Positions 15,191 to 24,619 of a stretch of DNA of 57,462 nt are shown one piece after another; the stretch's first letter is position 1, and every line of letters begins with the position of its first letter. The notes beneath the pieces were generated by a model that did no database searches, was not told the DNA's origin, and saw only the letters and a program-made list of their open reading frames with translations. Position numbers and translations under genes: made by a program. This stretch comes from Stutzerimonas stutzeri (lineage in GTDB: Bacteria; Pseudomonadota; Gammaproteobacteria; Pseudomonadales; Pseudomonadaceae): NCBI GenBank assembly GCA_002345575.1, contig DDVX01000009.1, positions 1 to 57,462 of the forward strand, given 5' to 3'.

Positions 15191-17281
15191 CTATTCCTCG
15201 TCCGAGGAGAAGTTGTAATCCATCGACTGGCTTGGGCCTTGCAGGTATTGACCCTGGATGTAGCCGACGCCAGCTTGCCAGAGCGTGGCCAGCACGGTGG
15301 CGCTGTCGACGAAGGGGACGATGGTCTGCCGGGATTGCGCATGCAGGTCGGCCAGCATCTGCTTGAGAGTTTCCTGGTTTTCCTGACGGCCCAGATCCTG
15401 AGTGTAGGAGCCATCGATTTTGATGAAATCGGCGTTCAGGTGCTTGAGCGTATTGAGTGGGTTGGGTGCGCAGCCAAACTGATTCAGAGCAGTGCGGCAG
15501 CCCAGCCCGGCCAGTCCCTGGGAAAGTATCTTGGCCTGCTTGAGGTAGGCGACGGCATCGCTCTCGGCGATCTGGAAGACCAATGATTCCGACGGCAGGC
15601 GCGATGCCTTAAGTGCCGCGCCCAACCAAGCCAGCAATGTAGGATCGTTCAGGCTGGCACTCGACAGGTTGAGAAACAGCCGTGTGCTATGGCCTTTGCT
15701 GCGATGTTCGGCGAGCAGCTTGATGGAGTTGAGCAGCACCCAGCGATCAATCTTGGTGGCCAATCCAGCTTCCTTTGCCGCATCGAGGAAAATCCCAGGC
15801 GGTACTTCAGTGCCTTTCGGATCCAGCAGGCGCAGCAGCACTTCGTAGTGTTCTTGGTTGTCGCCGCGCAGGCTGATGATCGGCTGGAACAGCAGGCGGA
15901 AGCTGTTCTTCTCCAGTGCCTGCTGCACCATGGCAAGGATGTCGCCGCGGCCGGCGGCGGCGGCCAGTTCGTCTGCCGGGTTGTAGATGCGCAGCGCATT
16001 GCCGTTGGTCAATTCTTCGGCGCAGCGATGGGCGCGGTCGATGATGTTGCGAGTGGTGGCGGTCTGCTCATCGAGACTGGCAGCACCGATGCTGAGAGTG
16101 GTCTGTACCGTGCGCCCAGCGATTTCGAACAGATGCCCTTCGACTTTGTGCAGCAGTTTGTTGAAAAGCGGCTCGCACTGCTGCGCCGTACATTCGGGCA
16201 GCAGTGCGGCGAAGGCGTCGTCGCCGAAGCGGGCGAGCTGGGCTGTCTCGGGGAAGTGCGTACGCAGCTGGTTGGCCAGTTCGGCCAACAGTCGGTCGCA
16301 CTCGGCAAGGCCAATGTTGGCCTGCAGACTGGCGAAACGATCGACACGGATATAGGCCAGGCAGGCATCCTGGCTGGCATTGACGGCGCGTGCCACAGCC
16401 TGATCGAGCAGGTCGAGGAAGTGAGTACGGTTGTGCAGGCCGGTCACCGGATCCTGGCTGCTGATTTCGCGCAGCTTCGCCAGCTCGGTGCTGTCGCTTT
16501 CGGCGCGAATCACGACCTGAATGCAGGGCTCGCCGTCATAGGTGGCAGGAGAAAAGCTCATGCGTGCTTTGAAATCACTACCGTCGGCCCGGATGCCTTG
16601 GCATACCAACTCGGAGTTCTCCGGAATGCTTTGGTAGTTCTTCAGGAAACCCTTGAACTCGACCTGGTCGCAGCTGGCGATCAGGTCGATCATCGGCATG
16701 CCTTCCAGCTCCTCGACATCCTCGTAGGCAAACATCTCCAGATAGGCGCGGTTGGCGTAGATGTGCATGCCGTCATGCACATAGGCGATGGCATCCACCG
16801 AGCTTTCCAACAGCAGCTGACAGCGCTTTTCGGCTTCGCGCAGCGCCAGTTCGGCAGTTCGGCGGGCCCGACGCTCTTCGAGGTTCACCAACTCCCGGCT
16901 GGCTACCAGAATCAGCCATTCATCTTCATGTTGCGGAAGCGCGGCCTGGGCCCCGAGCATCAGGGCCTCGGTGATTGCATCGGCGTCATTGCCATCGACC
17001 AGCTGGATGACGGGGATGTCCTTGCCCTGCTTGCGAATCGTGCTGGTGGCTTCGTTCGGGTCGAGGTTGTCGCTGGTCGGGGCGTTGATCAGCAAGTCCC
17101 AGGTCTGCTGGAGCGCCTCTGCTAGATCCTCGCCCGAGGTGAGTCGGTGGACCCGTGTTGCCTGGCCGGCATTGCGGAAAAGACTGACCAGCCGCTCGGC
17201 TTCATTTTGCGAGTCTTCGAGGATCAGCAGGCGGATGGTTTTCTTTTGCGGGGACATGGCGGCTGCTTTGGAACGCGCCAT
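15191..17281 (-). CDS. fimX: FimX, cyclic-di-GMP receptor for type IV pilus assembly
   Basis: FimX binds cyclic-di-GMP and promotes polar pilus assembly and twitching. The order is a degenerate receiver (about 14-135, lacking the phospho-acceptor Asp), PAS (about 150-262), GGDEF (about 275-430) and EAL (about 445-690). The GGDEF motif is G353-D-D-A-F and the EAL motif is E480-V-L, so both catalytic activities are probably lost, as in known FimX. The length of 696 aa matches P. aeruginosa FimX (691). The first Met is kept; Met9 is an alternative closer to the P. aeruginosa start. The PilZ-type gene upstream is on the same strand. Confidence 0.95.
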   Translation of the reverse strand: MARSKAAAMSPQKKTIRLLILEDSQNEAERLVSLFRNAGQATRVHRLTSGEDLAEALQQTWDLLINAPTSDNLDPNEATSTIRKQGKDIPVIQLVDGNDADAITEALMLGAQAALPQHEDEWLILVASRELVNLEERRARRTAELALREAEKRCQLLLESSVDAIAYVHDGMHIYANRAYLEMFAYEDVEELEGMPMIDLIASCDQVEFKGFLKNYQSIPENSELVCQGIRADGSDFKARMSFSPATYDGEPCIQVVIRAESDSTELAKLREISSQDPVTGLHNRTHFLDLLDQAVARAVNASQDACLAYIRVDRFASLQANIGLAECDRLLAELANQLRTHFPETAQLARFGDDAFAALLPECTAQQCEPLFNKLLHKVEGHLFEIAGRTVQTTLSIGAASLDEQTATTRNIIDRAHRCAEELTNGNALRIYNPADELAAAAGRGDILAMVQQALEKNSFRLLFQPIISLRGDNQEHYEVLLRLLDPKGTEVPPGIFLDAAKEAGLATKIDRWVLLNSIKLLAEHRSKGHSTRLFLNLSSASLNDPTLLAWLGAALKASRLPSESLVFQIAESDAVAYLKQAKILSQGLAGLGCRTALNQFGCAPNPLNTLKHLNADFIKIDGSYTQDLGRQENQETLKQMLADLHAQSRQTIVPFVDSATVLATLWQAGVGYIQGQYLQGPSQSMDYNFSSDEE

Positions 17282-17318
17282 AGCGGGGCGTTAGGACTAA
17301 AAAACAGTGAGCCGCAAT

Positions 17319-19124
17319 CTACAGCGACTTCCAGAGTGAGTCAAAATCTTCACCCGCGGATGCTCCCTGGGCCCCGCGCATTGTGACAGGGGTCTCCTGG
17401 GGTGCGGCGGCAAGGCCGACCAGTTGATATTCGAACTGGTTGTAACTGCCAGAGCTGTTCTGGCGCCGACGCAACAGTGCGCGGTGTTCTTCGCCGTTCT
17501 GGTTGATCAGGACTTTCTGGCCTTCCTGGAACGGCAGGCGCGGCGCGATGACAGTTGCCGGACGGGAAATGACGCTGATTTCCGGCAGCAGCAGTGCGCG
17601 CAGGTATTCGCTGCCCTGATCGGTCTTGCGCAACAGACGCAGGCCGCAGGGCTGTGCATGGGGAGCGATAAGCTCGACACCCATCTGCGGGCCGGCGCCG
17701 CGTACCTGGCGCACCCAGCGGACAATGGCCACGCTCCAGCTTTCTTCGGTGTTATTGCGCAGGCCGAGCAATTCACCGGCCTGCAGCTGCGCTGGTGTTT
17801 CGCCCGGCCATGACAGGCAGTAGCCACCGGGGCTGTGGTTGATCAGCTGCACGTCGTGGATCGGGTAGGCTGGCTCGAACGGTGGCGGTGAGGCCTGCTC
17901 TGCGTCGACTTTGACGGGGCGAACAAACTCAATGCAGTCCGTAGGCAACAGGCCCATTTCATTGACTGGCTGAGCGTCGAACGCAACCGACCAGACGTCG
18001 GGAGCGGCATTGTTCAGCTTGAACGACGAGTGGGTACTTTCCGGCCTTTGCAGCAGCTCACCAAAGGGGCGCTGGCCAGCGAGATGGTAGTGCAGGGCGC
18101 TCATGCCGACGCACAGCTGCACGCTGCCCTGTGTCGGAATACGCTGGAAGCTGCGTTCGGAGGCACTGCCCCACGCCGAGCAGAGGTGTTGCAGCAGGTC
18201 AGGGCCAAATCCTGCGGGAACCTCCAGTTTGGCTCCAGGCACGCCGGGCTCGTCCTGAATGTACGCCTTGATCGCATCCACCAGCATGTGCGGGTCGATA
18301 CCTAGCTGCAGCGGTAGCTCCTCGCCTCTGACCATCGAGCGATAACGTGGCGGACCATCGAGGCGCGGCGAGAGTACCAGCAGGCTGGATGAATGCTGCG
18401 CCGGCAGCAGACGCACCAGAACGCTCCAGGGCTCAAGCGCCTGCGTCAGTTGGGCGATGTTCTGCTGGCGCAGCTGGTTGCAGCGGGCGCTGCCTAGCAT
18501 CAGTGCGACGATGTAGCTGCGCTCGGCACTCAGCCCCGCAGAGCCACGAGCAAGGTCATCGCGCACGAGGGTTTCTTGCACGCCGTGCTCGACGGCTATG
18601 GTGTAGAGCTGGTGCAGTTCCAACCAGAGCCCTTCGGGGGGCGGGCTGTACAGTTGTGTAGAACGCGCCAGTATTGCGCACAGGCTGTGGATTGCTCGTT
18701 GCAGCACGATGGTGAGCAATGGCAGACGTTCGCGCCCGGCCTGGGGCGCAAGCCTCACAGTGATCATCTTGTAGCCGGTGGCCAGGTGATTCTGCAGCGC
18801 CTGGCACAGACTGGCGATCTTGCGCGGTCGCTCGCCGAGAACGACAGGCTGGTTGAGCAGGTAGCCGCGTCCCAGCTGACGACAAATGAAATGGATCTCC
18901 GGCCGCATCAGCTCCAGCAATTGCAGGCGATTCTGGGTCGGGGTGCGCAGCTGGTTAAGTTCGCGCATTGCCTGGTACAGCAGTCGTGCGGTTTCTCCAA
19001 GGTTGGCCTTGGGCAGGCCGGCCAGCCATATTTTGAGATCGCGGGTGTTGGGCTCACAGAAGGACAACCCCTGGCAATCCGGCGTAGGTACACGCAACAG
19101 CAGTGGTTGACTGGGGCTTTCCAA
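17319..19124 (-). CDS. PilZ-domain-containing protein
   Basis: This is a 601-aa cytoplasmic protein, not well characterised. The C-terminal region (about 450-540) looks like a PilZ domain, with the LINHSPGG string matching the N-x-S-x-x-G half of the cyclic-di-GMP site; the RxxxR half is not obvious. The N-terminal 400 residues form an alpha-helical, Leu-rich region of unknown role. I chose the TTG at 19124 because GGAG lies 8 bases upstream. A TTG at 19163 in the same frame lacks one, and an ATG at 19182 is out of frame. The gene directly precedes fimX, which fits a cyclic-di-GMP and pilus function. Confidence 0.72.
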   Translation of the reverse strand: MESPSQPLLLRVPTPDCQGLSFCEPNTRDLKIWLAGLPKANLGETARLLYQAMRELNQLRTPTQNRLQLLELMRPEIHFICRQLGRGYLLNQPVVLGERPRKIASLCQALQNHLATGYKMITVRLAPQAGRERLPLLTIVLQRAIHSLCAILARSTQLYSPPPEGLWLELHQLYTIAVEHGVQETLVRDDLARGSAGLSAERSYIVALMLGSARCNQLRQQNIAQLTQALEPWSVLVRLLPAQHSSSLLVLSPRLDGPPRYRSMVRGEELPLQLGIDPHMLVDAIKAYIQDEPGVPGAKLEVPAGFGPDLLQHLCSAWGSASERSFQRIPTQGSVQLCVGMSALHYHLAGQRPFGELLQRPESTHSSFKLNNAAPDVWSVAFDAQPVNEMGLLPTDCIEFVRPVKVDAEQASPPPFEPAYPIHDVQLINHSPGGYCLSWPGETPAQLQAGELLGLRNNTEESWSVAIVRWVRQVRGAGPQMGVELIAPHAQPCGLRLLRKTDQGSEYLRALLLPEISVISRPATVIAPRLPFQEGQKVLINQNGEEHRALLRRRQNSSGSYNQFEYQLVGLAAAPQETPVTMRGAQGASAGEDFDSLWKSL

Positions 19125-19275
19125 ACGACGAACTCCGCACGAGGTCTTGGTGCCAGCCAGCAAAAGCTGGCTGGGGTTCCATATAAGTTTTCCTATGATA
19201 TCAAAATGAAATCATGGTTCCGTTATCATAGCGGACATGTAGGTATTGGGCACCCCAGGCCGATCACTGGTGTAT

Positions 19276-20175
19276 TTAGAGCGCCGGGTTAACTTCCACT
19301 GTGACGGGCGGAGCCACCGGTTTGCTCTGGCCCAGACTTTCGCCCATGCGGACCGGGGACAGAGCAGATAGCTCTTCGGCCCAGCGCACCTGATCCGGCC
19401 CGAACAGCAGGACCACGGTCGAGCCGAGTTTGAAGCGACCCATCTCCGCGCCTTTTTCCAGGTGAATGGGCGCGCGCGCCGCTTCGTCGTAACGGATGCT
19501 CTTGAGGCTGCGCTTGGGTGGCGTGACCAGCCCGGCCCAGACAGTCTCCACGCTGGCGACGATCATCGCGCCGACCAGCACCATGGCCATCGGCCCGCGC
19601 TCGGTATCGAACAGGCAGACCACCCGCTCGTTGCGAGCGAACAGCTCCGGCACGCCTTCAGCGGTTACGGTGTTTACCGAGAAGACGCGTCCAGGCACGT
19701 AGACCATTTCACGCAGGGTGCCGGCCAGCGGCATGTGGACGCGGTGATAATCCTTGGGCGACAGGTAAACGGTGGCGAAATCACCGCCCATGAAAGGCGC
19801 GGCGCGCGCGTGATCGCCGCCAAGCAGCTCCATCACGCTGTAGCTGTGACCCTTGGCCTGGAAGATGCGGCCCTGATCGATCTTGCCAAGCTGACTGATG
19901 GCTCCGTCACAGGGGTTGAGAATCGCGCCGGGGGTCGGGTCCAGCGGGCGCGCGCCGTCTTTCAGGGCGCGGGTGAAGAATGCGTTGAAATGCTCATAGG
20001 CAGTCGGCTCTTCGATCTGCGCCTCGTGCATGTCCACTTTGAAATGACGGACGAACCACTTGATGAAGGTGTTCTTCACCCAGGGCAGACGGCATTCGGC
20101 AACACAGCCGGCCAGGCGCGAGATCAGATGATGCGGAAGCAAGTACTGACTGAAAACGAACAAGCGATCTTTCAT
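19276..20175 (-). CDS. psd: Phosphatidylserine decarboxylase proenzyme
   Basis: This enzyme makes phosphatidylethanolamine at the inner membrane. It is 299 aa from the ATG at 20175, starting MKDRLFVFSQYLLPHHL, which fits the family; AAAGG lies just upstream. The LGST motif at residues 250-253 is the self-cleavage site, and Ser252 becomes the pyruvoyl group of the alpha chain. The conserved HSY and DYHRVHMP strings are present. An ATG at 20190 overlapping the rhdA stop is a possible upstream start. It probably forms an operon with rhdA. Confidence 0.95.
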   Translation of the reverse strand: MKDRLFVFSQYLLPHHLISRLAGCVAECRLPWVKNTFIKWFVRHFKVDMHEAQIEEPTAYEHFNAFFTRALKDGARPLDPTPGAILNPCDGAISQLGKIDQGRIFQAKGHSYSVMELLGGDHARAAPFMGGDFATVYLSPKDYHRVHMPLAGTLREMVYVPGRVFSVNTVTAEGVPELFARNERVVCLFDTERGPMAMVLVGAMIVASVETVWAGLVTPPKRSLKSIRYDEAARAPIHLEKGAEMGRFKLGSTVVLLFGPDQVRWAEELSALSPVRMGESLGQSKPVAPPVTVEVNPAL

Positions 20176-20186
20176 GGATGACCTTT

Positions 20187-21002
20187 TCATTGCTGGATCG
20201 GGGTGTCGGGCAGATTGCCCCACTCGCCCCAGGAGCCTGGATAGCCTTTGACTCGCGGGTAGCCCAAGGCCTTGGCCAGCAGATAAGTGAAGCCGGAGCG
20301 GTGATGCGTCTGGCAGTGGGTGATGATTTCCTTGTCGGGACTGATGCCAAGCGCCAGTAGCTGTTCGGCAATATCCTCGCGGATACGCATGGCCCGGGCC
20401 GGGTCCATGGCTGCGGTCCATTCGAAATTGACTGCACCCGGAATATGCCCGGCGCGTGCCGTGAGGACCTTTTCACCGCGGTATTCCTGTGGCGAGCGGG
20501 CGTCCCAGATAACCAGGTCATTGGCGCCGAGGCGGCTTTCTATATAGTCGCGGGTCGCGCTAGGTGCGTCATCGAGTTCTAGGCTTGCGCTTGCCTCTAT
20601 GGGCGTGGGCACATCCTGGGTCAGCCTGCGCTGCTCAGCCATCCAGGCGTGCAGGCCACCGTTGAGGTAGTGGTAGCGATGATGGCCAATGACATCCAGC
20701 AGCCAGATGAAGCGTCCGGCCCAGCCGCCGCCCTCGTCGTCGTAAACCACGTAAACGGCATCTGGACGGTGCCCCAGTGCGCCAAACAGGGCTTCCAGTC
20801 GGGCTTTTTCCGGCAACAGCCCCGGTGCCGGCGGCTGGCCGAGCTGGGTTGCCTTGGGATCGACGAAGCGGGCGCCTGGCAGATGGCCTTCGGCATAGCG
20901 CGCGGCACTGGTCAGGTCGACGAGTATCAGCTCGGGGGCGTCCAGTCGCTCGGCCAGTTGGGCCGGCTCGATGACCAGAGGAAGTGAGGTGAAAACGGAC
21001 AC
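20187..21002 (-). CDS. rhdA: Thiosulfate sulfurtransferase (rhodanese)
   Basis: This is a two-domain rhodanese of 271 aa. It transfers sulfane sulfur from thiosulfate to thiophilic acceptors. The catalytic loop is CQTHHRS with Cys230, the same loop and number as in Azotobacter vinelandii RhdA, an arrangement distinctive of this clade. The N-terminal domain (about 1-130) lacks a catalytic Cys, as expected. The stop lies 11 bases upstream of the psd start, so the two are co-transcribed. Confidence 0.95.
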   Translation of the reverse strand: MSVFTSLPLVIEPAQLAERLDAPELILVDLTSAARYAEGHLPGARFVDPKATQLGQPPAPGLLPEKARLEALFGALGHRPDAVYVVYDDEGGGWAGRFIWLLDVIGHHRYHYLNGGLHAWMAEQRRLTQDVPTPIEASASLELDDAPSATRDYIESRLGANDLVIWDARSPQEYRGEKVLTARAGHIPGAVNFEWTAAMDPARAMRIREDIAEQLLALGISPDKEIITHCQTHHRSGFTYLLAKALGYPRVKGYPGSWGEWGNLPDTPIQQ

Positions 21003-21048
21003 GGCTAGTCTCAGTGCAAACTCGAAGTGGGCAGTCTAACTAAAAAGT

Positions 21049-22554
21049 TCAGTTGCCGCGCTTGCTGAACGTCGCCAGGGCGCGCTCGATGCATTGCACG
21101 GTTTTACCGAATGCCTGCAAGCTTGTTTCGTTGAATTCGCTGTTGTTCTGGTCGGCCACTACCAGCATGACGACGCGGTCCTCAAGTCCAATCGAGCGCA
21201 GCAAAAGGTGTGTGCTGGGGAAAAGCTTCTTCAGCCCACCTGGCAGCATGGCCGAAAATTGCGCCACGTTGTCTGGGCTCAGACGCAGCAGTGCCGGCTT
21301 TTCCAGCAGCTTGTGCAGCGCCTGGCTCTGGGCGGGGTCGAGGACCAGGCGAGCTGCCGATGGCGCAAGGCCGCTGGCCTGCTGGGCGAGCAGGCGGCGC
21401 TGTTTGCGGTCGACGAGCATCAGCAACACCCGTTGCATCCCGGCACTGGCCAGGGCCTTGCAGGCGGTTGCAGTCAGTTGCAGCACATTGTCGTACGGGC
21501 TGCGCTCGCTCAATAGTTCGCGACAGTGTGTACGCCAAGCCGTCAGGTTCTCGGCGTTGGGCAGTTGGGCCTTTCGCGCCACCTGAAAGCGGCTTCCGCT
21601 GGGCCAGAGCAGCCCTTGGGCGGGATGCCAGAGATCCGTTGGGCCTATTTCCCTGGCGCTGGCAGCGGCCTGCTGGTGCACCATCTGTTGCAGTTCGTTG
21701 AGTGGCACCTGCAGGTAGAGACCAGTCAGCCATTGCCAGCGCAGGCAATGTATGTCGTGCCAGCTGTGGTGCGCAGACAGCGCCAGGCCGTTGGCCAGCA
21801 GAATGGTATTGCTCGGCAGGGTAAGCCATCGGCGCAGCGGTGGGTCGGCGTCGAGCATCTGCTGTTGATGCAGCGGGTTTTCAATGTCGCGGGCAATATG
21901 CAGTGCCTTGATCAGCATGCGGCGGTTGCCATTGAGCATCCGGTAGCCCATGACGATCCACTCAGGCAGGCCCCAGTGTGCGGCAAGGGATGCGCAGAGC
22001 TCCGGCAGCGATACGCCAAGGACTTCCCGTTCGACCCGCGCCACGGGTTCGTGCCTGACCAATACCCGCTGCTCCCAGATGGACAGCAGCTGCGGATGGG
22101 CTGCGACCAGCGTCCAGATCGGCGAGAGGAACAGCAGGCTGCTCCAGTGGATTTCCTGCCAGAGCCGCGCCAGCCGCGCGGCGAACAGGCCGTTGGCTTG
22201 CTGGCTGGCGTGGCGGCTGATGAGGATGATTTGCCGTAGTGCGGGGTTGATGTCGCAGGTCTGGGTCGGCGGAATGAGCACAAACAGAGCTTCGGCGCGC
22301 TTCAGACCGATGCGGCTTAGCGCCACCTCCAGACTTTCCGCAGGGCTGGCTGCGTGGCGGTTGGCGTCACGAATTACCGTGAGCGCCATGACTGGACTTT
22401 GCTTGATCAGTTCGGCGATCTGGCCCATGGACAGGCTGCTGTCGCGCAAAGCCTGCAGGACCTGGGCGTGGACGTCGGCGAAAGCGGGCAATACCACAGC
22501 GTCCAGCGCCTTGATCCAGGCGGGCAGGGTGCACGGGAGAGTGTTTGTGGTCAT
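21049..22554 (-). CDS. HDOD-domain protein
   Basis: This 501-aa cytoplasmic protein begins with an HDOD-type region (about residues 15-280: LPAFADVHAQVLQAL, then QIAELIKQSPVMALTVIRDANR and ALSRIGLKRAEAL). HDOD proteins resemble HD phosphohydrolases but usually lack the metal site, and many work in signalling or motility control. The C-terminal part (about 335-500) may be GAF-like (LTATACKALASAGMQRVLLMLVD), which is a weaker call. The gene diverges from motA, with a flagellar-type promoter on the motA side. Confidence 0.75.
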   Translation of the reverse strand: MTTNTLPCTLPAWIKALDAVVLPAFADVHAQVLQALRDSSLSMGQIAELIKQSPVMALTVIRDANRHAASPAESLEVALSRIGLKRAEALFVLIPPTQTCDINPALRQIILISRHASQQANGLFAARLARLWQEIHWSSLLFLSPIWTLVAAHPQLLSIWEQRVLVRHEPVARVEREVLGVSLPELCASLAAHWGLPEWIVMGYRMLNGNRRMLIKALHIARDIENPLHQQQMLDADPPLRRWLTLPSNTILLANGLALSAHHSWHDIHCLRWQWLTGLYLQVPLNELQQMVHQQAAASAREIGPTDLWHPAQGLLWPSGSRFQVARKAQLPNAENLTAWRTHCRELLSERSPYDNVLQLTATACKALASAGMQRVLLMLVDRKQRRLLAQQASGLAPSAARLVLDPAQSQALHKLLEKPALLRLSPDNVAQFSAMLPGGLKKLFPSTHLLLRSIGLEDRVVMLVVADQNNSEFNETSLQAFGKTVQCIERALATFSKRGN

Positions 22555-22588
22555 TTAGCTACCGAACTGGCTTTTCGTCGTGACGGCC

Positions 22589-22615
22589 TTTAGTCTGGCG
22601 CAAAAGTTCCGATAA
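22589..22615 (+). promoter_or_regulatory. Candidate FliA (sigma-28) promoter for motAB
   Basis: TTTAGTCT (22589-22596) and TCCGATAA (22608-22615) are separated by exactly 11 bases. They match the sigma-28 consensus TAAAGTTT-N11-GCCGATAA at 5 of 8 and 7 of 8 positions. The site lies 110 bases upstream of the motA start. Flagellar stator genes are usual FliA targets. Confidence 0.65.
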
Positions 22616-22725
22616 CCCGAATAATTCTTTTCATGCTCCCCGCCTGACCCCAAGATCGAGTGCGCGAAAATGGCGCGGTTCGTGTTCGGGTGTCACCGCG
22701 TCAAGGCTCTAGACGTATCTCTTTT

Positions 22726-23577
22726 ATGGTAAAAATCCTCGGCATCATCATAGTCTTCGCCAGCGTATTGGGCGGTTTCGTGCTTTCTGGCGGCATGATC
22801 GGCGCGCTTATACATCCTTTTGAGATGTTGATCATATTTGGAGCAGCCTTTGGCGGGTTTCTCCAGGCCAACCCTGGCAGCACAACCAAGCTCGTATTCA
22901 AGAAATCGCTGCAGATGTTCGGCTCAAGATTCAACCAGAAATACTATCTGGAAGTGCTTGGCCTGCTTTACGAGATACTCAACAAGAGCCGCCGCGAGGG
23001 GATGATGGCCATCGAAGCGGATATAGAGGAGCCCGCTTCCAGCCCGATCTTCAGCAAGTATCCGGCGATTCTCAAAGATGCGCGGATGACCGAGTACATC
23101 TGCGATTACCTGCGCATCATGTCCTCCGGCAATATGGCGCCGCATGAGCTTGAAGGGCTGTTCGATATGGAGATGAGCGGCCTCAAGGAGGAGCTGGAGC
23201 ATCCCGCTCATGCCGTGAATAGGGTTGCCGACGGTCTGCCGGCCATGGGTATCGTTGCTGCGGTATTGGGTATCGTCCTCACCATGTCGATACTCGCTGA
23301 GGCGGACAACGCCATGATCGGCTTGAAGGTCGGCGCGGCACTAGTGGGGACCTTCCTCGGTATCCTCGCGGCCTATGGCTTTGTCGGTCCGCTGGCATCG
23401 GCGCTGGAGCATGACGCCAAGGAAGAGCTGAACCTGTACGAAGGCATCAAGGCCACCCTGGTCGCTTCCGCTTCCGGCATGCCGCCCACGCTCGCCGTTG
23501 AGTTTGGCCGCAAGACGCTGCTGCCAGCCCATCGGCCGAGCTTCAGCGAGCTCGAACAAACCGTTCGCGGCAGTTGA
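22726..23577 (+). CDS. motA: Flagellar stator protein MotA
   Basis: This is the stator component of the proton-driven flagellar motor. It is 283 aa from the ATG at 22726 (MVKILGIII), the normal MotA start. Hydrophobic segments occur at about residues 3-25, 30-50, 170-190 and 200-222. The conserved Pro is in GLPAMGIVAAVLG. The cytoplasmic loop carries the charged residues that contact FliG. The FliA-like promoter lies upstream, and motB starts 6 bases after the stop. Confidence 0.96.
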   Translation: MVKILGIIIVFASVLGGFVLSGGMIGALIHPFEMLIIFGAAFGGFLQANPGSTTKLVFKKSLQMFGSRFNQKYYLEVLGLLYEILNKSRREGMMAIEADIEEPASSPIFSKYPAILKDARMTEYICDYLRIMSSGNMAPHELEGLFDMEMSGLKEELEHPAHAVNRVADGLPAMGIVAAVLGIVLTMSILAEADNAMIGLKVGAALVGTFLGILAAYGFVGPLASALEHDAKEELNLYEGIKATLVASASGMPPTLAVEFGRKTLLPAHRPSFSELEQTVRGS

Positions 23578-23583
23578 CGAGCG

Positions 23584-24582
23584 ATGGATAATACCCAGCC
23601 GATCATCATTAAACGGGTCAAGAAGGTCGCGGGCGGCCATCATGGGGGCGCCTGGAAGATCGCCTTTGCCGACTTCATGACGGCGATGATGGCCTTCTTC
23701 CTGGTGATGTGGTTGATGACATCGGCCACCCCGGAGCAGAAGCGCGCCATCTCCGGTTACTTTCAGGACCCCATCGGCTTTACCGAGAGTGCCAGTCCCC
23801 ACGTCATTGATCTGGGTGGTACGCCCACGCCGTCTCCGGACCGGACTCTTCATGACGAGCCGGACCCGGCCGTCACGCAGCAGCCTTCGACGATAGATGC
23901 CGAGCAGCTGGAAAATCTTTCCGAGCAGATGGAGCGAGAGCGGCTGGAGATCGTGCTGCAGGAGTTGCAGAACAAGGTCGAGGAAAATCCCGACCTGACC
24001 CGTTTCAAGGACCAGATCCTGTTCGAGATCACCCAGGACGGTTTGCGCATCCAGATCGTGGATACGGAGAACCGGCCGATGTTCGCTCTGGGCAGTGCTC
24101 AGCTGCAGCCGTATTTCGAAGATATTTTGCTGGCCATGGCCGACACCATCCGTGCGCTGCCGAACAAGATCAGCATAAGCGGCCATACCGACGCCAAGCC
24201 CTTCGTCGGTCGAGGCGATTTCGGCAACTGGGAGCTATCGGCCGGGCGCGCCAACGCCGCCCGACGCACCCTTATCGCAGGCGGCTATCCCGATGAGCAG
24301 ATTGCTCGCGTGGTGGGTTATGCCTCCTCGGCGCTGTACGACCGCGAGGACCCGCTCAATCCGATTAACCGACGCATCGACATGCTGGTGCTGACCAAGA
24401 AAGCGCAGCGCAGTATCGAAGGTGAGCAGTCCGAGCAGGCGGTGCCTGCGGCGGAAAGTCCGGAAGACTCGAACGAAGCCGCGCCAGGCCAGGTGCCTGA
24501 GGAGCCTCTGCAGCCGCCCCAGTTGCGCGAACGGCTGAATATCTTCGAGGAAGGTGTGTTGAGCTTCGACGAGCAGAAGTAG
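23584..24582 (+). CDS. motB: Flagellar stator protein MotB
   Basis: This is the peptidoglycan-anchored stator partner of MotA (332 aa). The proton-binding Asp is D30 in FADFMTAMMAFFLVMW, in the single membrane segment. The OmpA-like peptidoglycan-binding domain covers about 155-275 (SISGHTDAKP, then LSAGRANAARR and NRRIDMLVL). The C-terminal 50 residues are acidic and Pro-rich. It is translated in the motAB operon. Confidence 0.96.
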   Translation: MDNTQPIIIKRVKKVAGGHHGGAWKIAFADFMTAMMAFFLVMWLMTSATPEQKRAISGYFQDPIGFTESASPHVIDLGGTPTPSPDRTLHDEPDPAVTQQPSTIDAEQLENLSEQMERERLEIVLQELQNKVEENPDLTRFKDQILFEITQDGLRIQIVDTENRPMFALGSAQLQPYFEDILLAMADTIRALPNKISISGHTDAKPFVGRGDFGNWELSAGRANAARRTLIAGGYPDEQIARVVGYASSALYDREDPLNPINRRIDMLVLTKKAQRSIEGEQSEQAVPAAESPEDSNEAAPGQVPEEPLQPPQLRERLNIFEEGVLSFDEQK

Positions 24583-24619
24583 GCTGAGTCAGACCGAAGC
24601 GGACCGCAGAAACTCTGCC

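Noticed and set aside
15689..17125. Open frame of 478 codons opposite fimX
   Set aside because: FimX is complete and convincing on the other strand; the antisense translation has no recognisable domain or signal.
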